A stretch of 29,546 nt of DNA from Nymphaea colorata. Taxonomy: Eukaryota > Streptophyta > Magnoliopsida > Nymphaeales > Nymphaeaceae. Below, in pieces: positions 9,824 through 19,580 of this stretch (position 1 is its first letter; each line of letters opens with the position of its first letter). The stretch lies in assembly GCF_008831285.2 (NCBI RefSeq), contig NW_022205278.1:1-29546 (forward strand), in the 5' to 3' direction. The notes under the pieces were generated by a model, which was not told where the DNA came from, did not search any database, and saw nothing but the letters and a program-made list of their open reading frames with translations. A program made the translations under genes and the position numbers.

Positions 9824-10424
9824 TCACTTTTTGGACTGGAAGGTGGAGTATCCCTTCATGATGTTTTCGAGGTGCTTGTCGACGAAGCTGTAGAGTCTGG
9901 AGAGGTAGTCCTCGTAGTAGATGACCTTGGCCTCGGGGTCCTTGTTGGTGGCGAACTCCACGAAGTCCTGTGTCTACTTCTGGCCGAACTAGATGCCCGA
10001 AGTCTCCAGGTGCCTCTTCATCTCCTCGATCTCGATGTAGCCCTTGTTCTCGGGGTCCAGCAGCCGGAAGGCAGCCAGCACCGTCTCAGGCTCGTCCGGC
10101 TCGAACTCCTGCTCCTTCAGAACTGAGTTTTTCTATTACTACCTCTGAGCATGTAGGGCTCGAACTTGGAGTATTTGATGGATTCGAGCGGCTCGTCTTC
10201 CTCGATCTAAATGATGAGAGAGGGACTTCGGGGAGGATGGCGTCTCTGACCTGGGCCTCGGAGGGGAACTGTCCGAGGTAGCGCATGACGTAGGGGACTT
10301 CCTTCTTTTCGATGAAGTTCTTCTTCTTGTCGTAGAAGAGCGAGAAGCCCTCGCTGATCTTGGTCTTGAGGTATTCCTCGCGCCTGGCCTTCTCAGTCAT
10401 CGACAGGTTGTTATCCCACAGCAT
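9824..10424 (-). CDS. DRC8/EFCAB2-like axonemal EF-hand protein
   Basis: Calmodulin-like subunit of the nexin-dynein regulatory complex of motile cilia. After removal of two 20-nt introns it has 186 residues. The N-lobe (KISEGFSLFYDKKKNFIEKKEV, YVMRYLGQFPSEAQVRDAI) and the segment EIEEDEPLESIKYSKFEPYMLR align with human EFCAB2 (AEVEEEEPTGYIRFEKFLPVM), and both introns fall inside this aligned block, so their borders are well fixed. The C-lobe is AAFRLLDPENKGYIEIEEMKRHLE followed by KVIYYEDYLSRL. Two TAG codons (GI-E-FGQK-E-T) align with the family's EPFSQEE stretch. Loop residues for calcium are mostly degenerate, as in other DRC8 proteins. The start at 10424 follows AT-rich sequence; stop is TGA 9824-9826. 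Confidence 0.9.
10123..10142 (-). other. 20-nt spliceosomal intron
   Basis: gtagtaatagaaaaactcag on the minus strand. Splicing gives EPYMLRVLKEQEFEPDE, collinear with EFCAB2. A15 present. Confidence 0.95.
10207..10226 (-). other. 20-nt spliceosomal intron
   Basis: gtccctctctcatcatttag on the minus strand. Splicing gives DAILPEIEEDEPLESIKY, collinear with EFCAB2. A15 present; position 3 is C, not A. Confidence 0.95.
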
Positions 10425-10543
10425 AGTTATACAAATTAAATATAGAAATAGAACTTCCCTTACACTTAACCCACACCAGCAACCATCCGCTCGACGGAAC
10501 AGAGGGACAGAGTAATAAATAATCAGAGAGACAGGCCTTCGCC

Positions 10544-13500
10544 TCATGACATGAGCTCCATGATCTTCGCGTTTCCCATGAGCTTGCTCGAAAACTCAGG
10601 CCCGAACCGCCGCTGGCAGACCGTGATCAGCTCCTTTATGCGGTTGCCGCAGTTCAAGGTTAGCTAGGAGTTCTTCTCGGAGCAGATCTTGGTGAGGGAC
10701 TTAATGATGATGCCCTGACTGTTGCTGCTCACCGTGGTCTCAGTGTTCTGGCTGCTGCTGTTGCGGTCCAAGGGAATCTAGCGGATGGATCGTCCCTATG
10801 TCTACCTCTGCTACGAATCCTTCAGCAGCATGATGAGCTGGCTGAGTATTTCTGGCTTTGACTTTGCAGTCCCCACCAGCAGCTTAAGGTACTCACGCAC
10901 CAGCTTGTTTACGTCGTACTTTGCGTAAATCTTCCCCAGCATCTTGTTGGCGATCGCGATCAGTTCTCCACGCCTGGTCTCGAACACAGCCACTGTGCGT
11001 TCCAAGAGAGCAGGCAGGCAATCCTCGACTGCCGCCGGGAACACGTCGAGCGATTTCTGGAGGAGGGTGAGGGAGTTGATGAGCAGGCCTGGGTTCTTGT
11101 CGTCGATGTGGTCGATGGCGACGGCGAAGTACTTCTTGATGTTCTGGTTGGCCTCGAACTCCTGCGGGTACTCGAAGGCGAGGTGGAAGATGTCGTTGAG
11201 CAGCTTGATGCGGTCCTTCCAGTTCTTCTTGAGCGTGTAGGCCTTGTCCAAGTCCTAGAACTTGTTGTAGTGGGAGGCGAAGTATTTGCTCGTCATTATC
11301 TTCCCCAGAATTATCTTCTAGAACTAGTGGTTTTCTATCTCGATCCACAGGTTGTTCTCGCCCTTCTGGTTGAGGTTCTTCAGAAGCTTGTCGATGCGCT
11401 ACAGCTCCTCCTTGGGCAGCTCCACCACATCGTTCTTCCAGTCCTTGTAGCTCTCCAGGATAACCTTGACCAGCCTCTTGCACTCGGCTCGCAAGTTGAA
11501 CTGCGGCTCTTCGCTCAGCTCGGTCAGGACGCTCCAGATCCACTAGAACTCCTTCCTGTAGATCTTTTCCGAGCGGATCATGCCCTCCACGAAGAGCAGG
11601 AAGGTGAGCTTGATGTCGTTGGAACGAGAGTCCTTGACCGAGTTGAGGGCGGCCATGATCTTGGGCAGGCACAGCACTTCGACCGAGGTGGATATGCACT
11701 TCCGGATTTCGTCCTGCATGAACTCGGAGGTGGTGATGGACTTCTTGATGACGGTGAGGACGATGCTCTCCGTGCAGCCGAACAGCCTGCGCGTGAACTT
11801 CCGCATCATCTCGTTGAGGCACATGAGGGCCAGCTTGGTGACCCCCGAGCGCAGGTTGCCGATGCACTGCAGCAGCTCTCCGACCAGGAAGGCCAGCGAC
11901 TCGTCGGTCAGCAGCTAGGAGTGGAACTCAACGATCGACCGTATCTTGTTGATGGAGTCGAACTGGATGCTCCAGTTGCCGTCCTTTATGTCCACGAGGG
12001 CTCGCTCCAGCTACCTCTGCGGGTTGTCGAGCGGGCGCAGGCCTTCGCGCTCGATGTAGGTGATGTTGCGCTCCCCCATCGACCGCTTCACTGGCGATTC
12101 GTTGGCCTCGTACTTGGACGTGCTCGAGTTCTTCGCCTTTTTGAGCTCGGGCAACCGCTAAAGCGACGTCTTCTCGTCCTTGCTCCTCCTGTCCTTCTTC
12201 GCCTTGAAGTTTATCTCGATCTGAGAGTTGCGAACGCGACGCTACCGACTGTACTGGATGAGCTGGCGAGGCTTGTACTTCTCCTCGCTGACGTTTTCGA
12301 ACTTCTCCTTCTCCTCGCTCTTCTCCAGCCTCGACAGCTTCTCAGGCTCAGCAGTGACCAGCCTCTGCTTCCTTTACTTTCTGTGCGCGATGGGAGAGAG
12401 CGGTTCAAGAGTCTGCGGGTCTGCCTCGTCGGAGAGTGAGCCGATGGAGTTGTTGGTCTTGCCCATTTTCCTGACGATTTTGCTGTAGGGGTCTGCTGAG
12501 AAGATCTGGAGCAGTTCCTCCTTGTTCTTGTCGTCCTTGCCCTGGCGTTCGATGATGAGGAGGATGCAGTCGATGAGTTTGCGCTTGAGGGTGCTGTTGG
12601 GGTCGTTCATCTCGCAGTCGAAGACCTCGAAGGTGCGTTCGGTGGGGTAGTAGAACTCGGGGGAGGTCTTGTAGGCGTGGGCGAGCAGGTCGATGAGGAT
12701 CTCCTTGACTTTGGAGTTCTTGGTGAGGGCGAAGCGCTCCACGAAGTTGCGCACCCACACCTCGGTGTGGTTCTTGATGTACTGGCGGACCAGCTTGTCC
12801 AGGTTCTTGCGCACGATGAAGCGCTTGTTGCCGATGCCGTTGACGATGCAGGGCACCAGCACCACGTAGTATTCCTTCTTCTTGCCGTCCTCAGAGTTGA
12901 AAATCACCTCCACGATCTTCTTGGAGATGCTGAAGAGCTTGATGCTCTCGTCGACCAGGCACTTCTCCAGGAAGGGCGCGAACGACTCGATTTCGTTGAA
13001 CTCCCAGCTCTGGTTCTTCTCCAGCTTCTTGAGGAACTCCTCGGCGAAGGAGACCTCGTTGAAGATCTTGAGCTGCACCTCGGGGATGCGCTCCATCTTG
13101 TCCAGCTGCATGTCCGCGGGGGACTCCTTCAGCGTCTTGAGCTCTGCGGTTTCCTGGATGCTGATGAACTTGGGACTGGGCGTGTTGTTGTCGTGCTCGT
13201 TCTCGTTGTTCTCGACCACGTTGTCGAGCTCTGACTTGCTGCTCTTGAAGAGGATGTCCAGGATGAAGGCCAGCTCCTCGTTCTCGTAGCGCAGCTGCAG
13301 CAGCTCGGACTCGGCCTGGCTGCTCAGCTGCTGGATCGAGGCCTCCACGCCGGGCACGCGCATGACGAAGATGAGACTGATGAGGGCGGCCCTGCGGATC
13401 TCGTGGTACTCCTTCTGGTAGCTGGCGTGGATGAGTTCCTCGAGGAGTCCCCGGGCGGACTCGAGCTCGTGCGTGAAGTGCTTGGTTTCGGCCATGAGAA

Positions 13501-14012
13501 GGGAGTGGAAGCTGTTGATGGCCTTGAGCTTGAGGTGGAAATTTTAATTTTGCTGCATAGCCGTTTTTAAGTATATGCCCATAACCGTCTCCAAGTCGCG
13601 GAACTTACGCACGTACTCCAAAACGCACTTGTGACTGACCTTGCGGATGGCCACCTCGATGCTGCCTGAATGAGTTAAAGGCTACCCAAATTGAGGACCA
13701 CCTTGCTGAGGAGTCGCTTTCTGATTATCGACATCAGATCGGACTCTGCGGAGGTGTTTATGATGATCTTCTCGAGGAGCGTGAGCGCGCTGAGGCTGAT
13801 ATCTTTCTAAGTGGTGCGGGGGTTACTTCTTCGATGAGGAGGGAGAGTTCAAGGCACTCGGTGATCCTGCGTTCGTAGAGATATATGCGTGAGCGTGCGT
13901 TCTAATATAGGAATAATAATTTTTTGAGGCTCTGGGCCTTGTCGTCGATGGATCCCTTCGCCAGCTTGCTGATCATGGCCTCGTAGTTGGAGTCGTCCAT
14001 CTCCGCTTTCAT
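10544..14012 (-). CDS. Crescerin/TOGARAM-like TOG-array protein A
   Basis: About 1142 residues after two 20-nt introns. The protein is an array of TOG (HEAT-repeat) domains, which bind tubulin dimers. The layout TOG1 (about 1-210), TOG2 (about 290-470), basic linker, TOG3 (about 655-860), TOG4 (about 880-1060) is that of crescerin/TOGARAM, which acts on ciliary microtubules. The TOG3 entry GLRPLDNPQRELERALVDIK then NWSIQFDSINKIRSIVEFHSE and LRSGVTKLALMCLNEM closely follows TOGARAM1. Many TAG codons read as Glu. The ATG at 14012 follows AT-rich sequence; an in-frame ATG at 14000 is an alternative. Stop TGA 10544-10546. A paralogue lies at 21484-25272. CLASP proteins are the main alternative assignment. 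Confidence 0.88.
13666..13685 (-). other. 20-nt spliceosomal intron
   Basis: gtagcctttaactcattcag on the minus strand. Splicing gives LSKVVLNLGSIEVAIRKVSHK, in frame through the first TOG domain. A15 present. Confidence 0.92.
13807..13826 (-). other. 20-nt spliceosomal intron
   Basis: gtaacccccgcaccacttag on the minus strand. Splicing gives LSLLIEEKDISLSALTLLEK, in frame. A15 present. Confidence 0.92.
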
Positions 14013-14600
14013 CCCACTTATAATCATAATATAAATAAACGATATAGCAATATTACAAACGGAAAACACTCCTCGCCTCCCCAAAAAGCACCCACAGGGA
14101 ACCGCACTCACCCGCGTCGAGTTGTTCTGGGATCGCGAGGTGGGAAGAGGGAGGGGAAAATGCGGGGGGACGGCTTTAGGAGCAGGCAGAGCCCAAATTA
14201 ATAATGACTTCAGTTTCAAAATTGACTAAATAAGCATGTTTCACCTATTTTTTACCCAAAATTACTCCAGCAAACATCAGCAAGAATATCATTTAAAGCC
14301 TATCCTCGCCATGGAACTTGAAGGAAGCGAGGGAAAAAGGTAGATTCGCCATGCTGATTGCTTGCTAACTACGATGGATTAGACATTTTGGGGGTGTTTG
14401 ATTGCATGGAAGGAAGGAAAAAACAGCTAATTTTGATATTTATTTTCTTCATAAAGCTGCCAGTTTCCAAGCTCTCTTCCGCCTAAAGCAGGCCACTTCC
14501 TATTCACAAGCATATGCTGACGCATCGTAGAGGGGAAAGGGGCAAGGCTAAGCTGAAAACTTAGTATAAAACTGTCACCATTATTAATATTATTATAACT
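14013..14600. promoter_or_regulatory. Longest intergenic region, divergent
   Basis: This 588-bp spacer lies between divergent genes (TOG protein A and the SANT-like gene). Both ends are AT-rich before the start codons (ttataatcataatataaa and ttattaatattattataac). The interior has a purine-rich block near 14135-14175. A 41-codon open frame, ATG 14311 to TGA 14434-14436 with two TAG and one TAA codon, is present on the plus strand but lacks support. No tRNA-like structure was seen. Confidence 0.4.
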
Positions 14601-15293
14601 ATGCCTGGCAGCTATCGCCTCCTCAACCACATCCCCAATCCCCTCCCGCCCCTCCAGAACGCCAAACTGGCCCTCCCTGCCGCCCTCCCATCCGAATCTT
14701 CCCAACTGGACGACCCAAAGGAAGGAAGTGAGGGGAAGTGGGACGAGGAGGAAAACTTGCGATTCTGCATCTTTGTCAACTATTTTCAGGACATTTTCGC
14801 CTCCAAGCACAAGAGGAAGTAGTTTTCGGCCCTATGCAGGATTTGCAAGATCTTCAAGACCTTCGCGGAGCACTTGGGGACAAGGTCGGCCACCCAGTGC
14901 CGCAGCCACTTCCAGAAGATGATGGAGAAGCACCGCAGCATCACCAAGATGAAGAGGCACTACAAAAACCTCAAGGGATAGACTGCCTACCGACAACACT
15001 ACGAACTGTTCAAATCCGCATGGGAACACACCCACCAGCCTCTCTCCAAGATACACCCCGAAATCAAGGATTTTAGGGAAACCGCAGTCCAAACCGAAGC
15101 CAGAGAACAACCGGAAGCCCCGCCTTGCCAGTGCCGCCATGAGGAGTAGCATATCATGGAGGGGCGGATCCAGCAGATGGGTTTTTGGAACAGTGGAGGA
15201 CAGCTGCAGGCGGGAATGGGCGGGAATTGGCTGTTCTGGATGCCCACCCAGTCGTCCATCGTATGCACACTCCCTCCTAATATTGAATCCTGA
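14601..15293 (+). CDS. Myb/SANT-like DNA-binding protein
   Basis: About 230 residues, no introns. A single Myb/SANT-like helix-turn-helix is seen around residues 50-115: FVNYFQDIF, FSALCRICKIFKTFAEHLGTRS, then TQCRSHFQKMMEKHR. The element T-x-x-QCRSHxQK is typical of the SANT-like domains of ciliate proteins. Sequence before it is Pro- and acid-rich; the tail has a Cys/His patch (CQCRHEE). TAG codons at 14820-14822, 14980-14982 and 15148-15150 are read as Glu, the first inside the domain (KHKRK-E-FSAL). The ATG at 14601 follows a clean AT-rich stretch; stop TGA 15291-15293. Probably nuclear; target unknown. Confidence 0.75.
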
Positions 15294-15413
15294 TCTCCAT
15301 CTATTATGTCCTTCTCCAATAAGGCTCCACTCTCCACCTTCTCCTCATCCCGTGCGGCTCTCCAGTTGTCAGCCGGCTCTGTTTCTTATTCGCTGGTGAT
15401 TTTTAATTTTGCT

Positions 15414-15602
15414 TCACTTTTTATGATTAGAAATGAGGTGTGGTTTGGCAAGTTCTTACCAGTTGGTTCGTGGTGCTTCCAAAGAGGGATGATCTTGGTG
15501 GGAGGACTGCTGTGGAGGGGTTTCACTGACTGTTTTGATGAAAACGTGAAGATGGGCGGATGAAGATTTGGGATTTGTTTGTCCTACATTCCACCACCAC
15601 AT
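15414..15602 (-). CDS. Possible small protein, 62 aa
   Basis: ATG at 15602 is preceded by attattata, the same AT-rich context as other starts here, and the frame runs to TGA 15414-15416 (MWWWNVGQTNPKSSSAHLHV to NWEELAKPHLISNHKK). One TAA is read as Glu. No homologue recognised. A plus-strand open frame, 15306-15563, overlaps it and is an alternative; neither may be real. Beyond the TGA the same reading stays protein-like after a 25-nt gap, but that gap lacks the local intron signature. Confidence 0.35.
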
Positions 15603-15900
15603 TATAATAATGGCGGAGAATAAAGACCCCCTTTTTAATTAGCCACAGCTAAGATCATGATAAATTTGCAGAAAAAGCCGTCATAATGCATGCCTTCGCC
15701 TCAGTAAGCAACAAAGATTGGCCATATGTAAAGGCGGCTTTCCATATTGATTATTCAATAAGTGCATCAATAATCATATTTCCTCAATCAATTCCACTCT
15801 ACTCTCACTAATGGCTTTGGATGAGTTCGCCAATCTCACTTTTTGGAAGGTAAGATAAGCTGTTGCGAAGGCGAGTCAATATCTAAAGTTGATAATAATA
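15603..15900. promoter_or_regulatory. AT-rich spacer upstream of SDR-like gene
   Basis: About 300 bp of AT-rich sequence. An in-frame ATG at 15811 could extend the downstream protein by 30 residues (MALDEFANLTFWK onward), but codon choice there is unlike coding DNA in this window. Nothing else was recognised. Confidence 0.35.
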
Positions 15901-16728
15901 ATGGGCGCAGCAACAGTAGCCGAGAACAGCATAAAGGCCACCTCCGACGCCTTCTGGTCCAAGCTCCCCTCCATTCCCTCTCTTTCCCTCCTCGATTTCA
16001 AGCTCGATTCCCTCAACAAATCCTTCGTTAACTTCACAGTCCTGGTGGGCGTGCTCGCTCTCGCCAAAACCACAGTCTCCCTCACCAGCTCGCTGCTGAA
16101 AACTCGCCCCAAGGCCCCCTCGAAGAAGCAGCTGCTGGACAAGTACGGTCACATGGCATGGGCATTGATCGCCGACTGCAAGGACAATGAAGAGTATGTG
16201 GAGTTCTTGGCAAAGCACGGCTTCAGTCTGATCCTGATGGGCAATGAGGCTGATGTGGAAAAGGCGAGAGCAAAGGCTCTGCAGATCGACGCATAGCTGC
16301 AGGTGGAGAGCATTGCGGTGGAGTGGGCCAAGGCAGAAATAGATCTGCAATTCTATGAGGGATTAGTGAATAAACTGGCAGAACACGATATCGCATTTTT
16401 AGTGCTGCCCAAACTGCAAAAGGAAAAAGGAGTCATCCCAACTCACCTCGAAATCAGCCAGCCATTCCAGCACGTTTACTTATTGGTCCGCTACTTCGGC
16501 GGCAAGCTGAAGTTCCGTTCCTACCGCTCCGCCATAGTCTTCCCCAGCTACCCTGACGCGGAGAGCATCACTCCTCACAACGGAGTCACGCAAGGCCTAA
16601 TTGCCGGCTGCGATGCCTTCGGACGCATAATTTCGTTCGAGCTGAGGGGAAACGTGGAAGTGGTGGTGGCGAGGGGGTGCGCAGAGAACGCTTTCGCCGG
16701 CATGGGGGTGACCAACATCACCTATTGA
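15901..16728 (+). CDS. SDR-like membrane protein with degenerate active site
   Basis: About 275 residues. The layout resembles the ER short-chain dehydrogenases HSD17B12/HSDL1: an N-terminal hydrophobic segment (about residues 40-65, FVNFTVLVGVLALAKTTVSL), then KYGHMAWALIADCKDNEEYVEFLAKHGFSLILMGN where the family has KYGxWAVVTGATDGIGKxYAxELAxxGxNVVLISR. The nucleotide-binding TGxxxGIG is lost (ADCKDNEE) and the YxxxK catalytic pair is not seen (region PHNGVTQGLIAGCDAFGRI). It therefore looks like a pseudo-enzyme. A TAG at 16294-16296 is read as Glu. Start at 15901 is chosen for its AT-rich context (gataataataATG); 15811 is possible. Stop TGA 16726-16728. Confidence 0.6.
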
Positions 16729-16770
16729 TTCAATTTCATTAAAATTAATTAGCTCCATTATTATTACTAC

Positions 16771-17610
16771 ATGCTCTTCGCCCGCTGCCGTCCGCTCCTC
16801 CGCACACTTGCAAACAGCTCCTGCCAACGCCTTCTCCGCAAATCCGCCTTCAGATTCGCCACCGAGGGCGAAAAGATCGTGCAGGGGGACGCGCAAGTGA
16901 AGGAGGGATTGCACCCCGAAGACGAACACCTTTCTGACTTCGAGAAGAACCTGCTGAAGACCTACCAAGTAGATCCTGTGTGGAACATGATCCTGGACGT
17001 CGACAAGAACCACAACTTCCAGCGTGAGCTCATCCTCCATCGCAAGGAGTATGAAAAATCAACATACGAGCTGCGTTCGGCCATCCTCTTCGAGGACCTG
17101 CTCAAGTCGGAGCTCAAGATCGACATTTACGACACGCTGGGAAAGCCGTTCCGCTGGCAGATGCTCAAGTTCATCTACATGCTGCTCACCGTCGGAACGT
17201 CGCTGTGGGGGATCGACTTGCTGGTGCAGGCGGATCCACGCAATAAAGTGCTTCTGGAGAAGACCTTCTACGGCAAGCTCTACCGCTTCGTGATCTACAC
17301 TCTCTGCTTCTGCCTCTTCGTGGTTGCCTGGGCGAAGCACATGACCTTCAAGAAGCGCTTTGTTGAGAAGATTGTTTACGATACCAAAAAGGAGGAATTT
17401 ACGCTCACCAAGCGCAACTTCTGGGGCGTGAAGCAGGACTACCACGTGAGCAGGTTCAAGCTGCTTTACACCGAAAATCCCTTCCTGACCAGCAAGGGGA
17501 CCAACTACTTTGACATCGACCAAAAGGACGAGTTTATGATCATCTACAAGGACGCGTGGATAAAGCAGGACCTCTTCAGCCACCTCATCTCACAGCGCAT
17601 CAAGATATGA
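16771..17610 (+). CDS. Mitochondrial two-TM protein (TMEM186/TMEM223-like?)
   Basis: It has 279 residues, no introns, no TAR codons. The N-terminus is rich in Arg, Ser, Leu and Ala with almost no acid (MLFARCRPLLRTLANSSCQRLLRKSAFRFA), as in mitochondrial presequences. Two hydrophobic helices (LKFIYMLLTVGTSLWGIDLLV, about 130-150; FVIYTLCFCLFVVAWA, about 174-190) form a hairpin, and the C-terminal domain (FTLTKRNFWGVKQDYHVSRFKLLYT) is predicted to be soluble. This layout recalls the TMEM186/TMEM223 families of mitochondrial inner membrane proteins, but the match is by architecture only. It follows the SDR-like gene by 42 bp on the same strand. Confidence 0.6.
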   Translation: MLFARCRPLLRTLANSSCQRLLRKSAFRFATEGEKIVQGDAQVKEGLHPEDEHLSDFEKNLLKTYQVDPVWNMILDVDKNHNFQRELILHRKEYEKSTYELRSAILFEDLLKSELKIDIYDTLGKPFRWQMLKFIYMLLTVGTSLWGIDLLVQADPRNKVLLEKTFYGKLYRFVIYTLCFCLFVVAWAKHMTFKKRFVEKIVYDTKKEEFTLTKRNFWGVKQDYHVSRFKLLYTENPFLTSKGTNYFDIDQKDEFMIIYKDAWIKQDLFSHLISQRIKI

Positions 17611-17783
17611 TCATCACCCACTTCATCATCCACATTCATACCATCAAGATTATTATCCACCGTAAAGCAAGCATACTTTAAGATATCGAGCCTGTGAGGA
17701 AGGCAGCTGCATTTAGAATTAATGTGGAAGTGATCGGTTTATGTGCATGATATTCTACACTTGATTAATATATCTGTCCCACC

Positions 17784-19545
17784 ATGGAAACCGAAGAGCA
17801 AATGTACGCTTTCCCCGACTAAGATTGCAATAGATCGAACGAATCGAAGCTCACCTCCAGCAGACTGCCGCCAACAACCACCAGAAAGAGCTCCAAATTG
17901 TGGAACGAGAGCAAGAGCTGTCAGGGCTGCAGCAGCAAATCGGCTCCATTCACCTGCCTGAGCGTGAGCCTGATTGCCAATCCATCAGATCAGAACTCAC
18001 CAAACTCATACAGCAGAGAGAGGCAATCGACCACTAGCTGCTCCTGGAGAGCCAGGCATTCACCAACGCTTCGGACGCCCACAACAGCCAAGTCACTACT
18101 CTCACCAAGCATCACAAAAGCCTGCTGGAGCAAAGCAGACTCACAGTGACCATCAGCCACCAAGACCACGATCACCTGCTTAGCGAAATCGCCAAGATCG
18201 AGAGGTAATCTTACATCTATTAAGTGCAATCACAGCTGAGTCCTCGCTGCTTCAACACGGAAAGGACGAAAATTAGAAACAACAAGCGCTTGAAAGAGAA
18301 CTTAATCAATAGCTGGCCAAACTGATAGCTCTGCAGCAACAAATCGAACAAGAAACACAAAACGCCAAGAAGAAGCATGAAGAAGAGGAAGCGAACCTGC
18401 TCAAGGAACTGCAAGATCTATAAGCATAGCTGAATATTTGCAATAAGCAAGTTGAATAAGCTGTCCATACAGCTAATGCAGGCTCCGCTTCTCTTAAAGC
18501 ACTGGTCGCCTAAGCTTCTCACAAGCTGGCAGAAGAGCAAAAAGTCCATAATGGATTGGCCAGCTAATAAAAGAGGATAAGATCTACTGTTGACGAATAG
18601 GTAAGCAGGCAAGCTGAAGCCACTAAAGCTTCAATTCACACTGATTCCACCCTTGCTTCCATTTAGCAATAGGTGAAGAGAAAAGAAGAATAGATTGATG
18701 GTTCCAAGAAGAAAGCAAGCACACTAAAGGAGGATATTCGGAAGTAGGAGGAAAGGATCAAGGAGTAGCAACGCAAGGCATCAAAGAGCAAAAACTTCAA
18801 GTAGCTTATCAGTCAAGCCATGAACTAGCATTAACGTCTATGCAAGGAAAAGGAAAGAGAGGAAAGCATCCTCAATAACTCCGTCAAAGCTCGTTCTGGC
18901 TATCATTCAAAGCAGGATCTGGACATTCTTCAAAAATAGCTGGCCAGACATCAAAATCCAAAAGCTCCTTCCCTTTAAATCAAGGAAAACGAAAGCGAAA
19001 AGCTGAAATGGCGCAACAAGCAACTCAATGACAACATCAAACGGTTAAAAAGACTCAGTTCAGATGCCTAAGCCAAGGAGGAAAAGATTCTCAACGAAGC
19101 CAAAAGGAAGAGGGATCAACTCACAGCAGAAAAGCTTTAAACTGATAAGCAACTGGTCGAAAACAACTACAAGCTCAACGAATACATCAAAAAGTTCCCT
19201 TCTCACTAGCAGCACAAGGAGGAGAAGAGGAAGATGAAGATTAAGAAGACAGACTCAGTTAGTAATGAAGCTCATGAAGAATCTCCACCTAAACGCAAGG
19301 AAAGGAAGGAGAAAAAGGTGATAAAAGACGAAGATTACATCATTTTGGGTGACGGAGAGCTGCCTGAGGAGCCGAAGGAGTTTTAATCCGAAGGCACGCA
19401 AAAGTTCAAGAAGACCAAATGGTACAGGCGGCGCAGTTCTGACGACTTGGAAATGGAGCCAGAAAAGCCGCTTTACCTGAACCACTACTTCCAGGCTGCA
19501 GCAGTCCTCTTCATTCTTCTGATAGTGGCGATCGTCAACATTTGA
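17784..19545 (+). CDS. Tail-anchored coiled-coil protein
   Basis: After two 20-nt introns (17804-17823, 18205-18224) the frame runs for about 573 residues with TGA only at 19543-19545. Almost the whole protein is Glu/Gln/Lys-rich coiled coil (IEAHLQQTAANNHQKELQIV, LQQQIEQETQNAKKKHEEEE). The last 20 or so residues are a hydrophobic helix (FQAAAVLFILLIVAIVNI) ending at the stop, which marks a tail-anchored membrane protein, as in Golgi or ER tethers. It carries more than 25 TAG/TAA codons, far more than its neighbours, and codon choice is more AT-rich. Read with the standard code nothing of it would be found. No family assigned. It converges on the GH5 gene with 35 bp between stops. Confidence 0.85.
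17804..17823 (+). other. 20-nt spliceosomal intron
   Basis: gtacgctttccccgactaag. Splicing gives METEEQILQEIERIEAHLQQ, putting the start in frame with the coiled coil. A15 present. Confidence 0.9.
18205..18224 (+). other. 20-nt spliceosomal intron
   Basis: gtaatcttacatctattaag. Splicing gives LSEIAKIESAITAESSLLQ, in frame. A15 present. Confidence 0.9.
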
Positions 19546-19580
19546 TCTTACAGCAATAATCATATAAAACATCATCATCG

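Noticed and set aside
15850-15870. A 21-nt GT-AG intron upstream of the SDR-like gene
   Set aside because: Length is 3n, the branch A is missing, and the region is probably 5' UTR.
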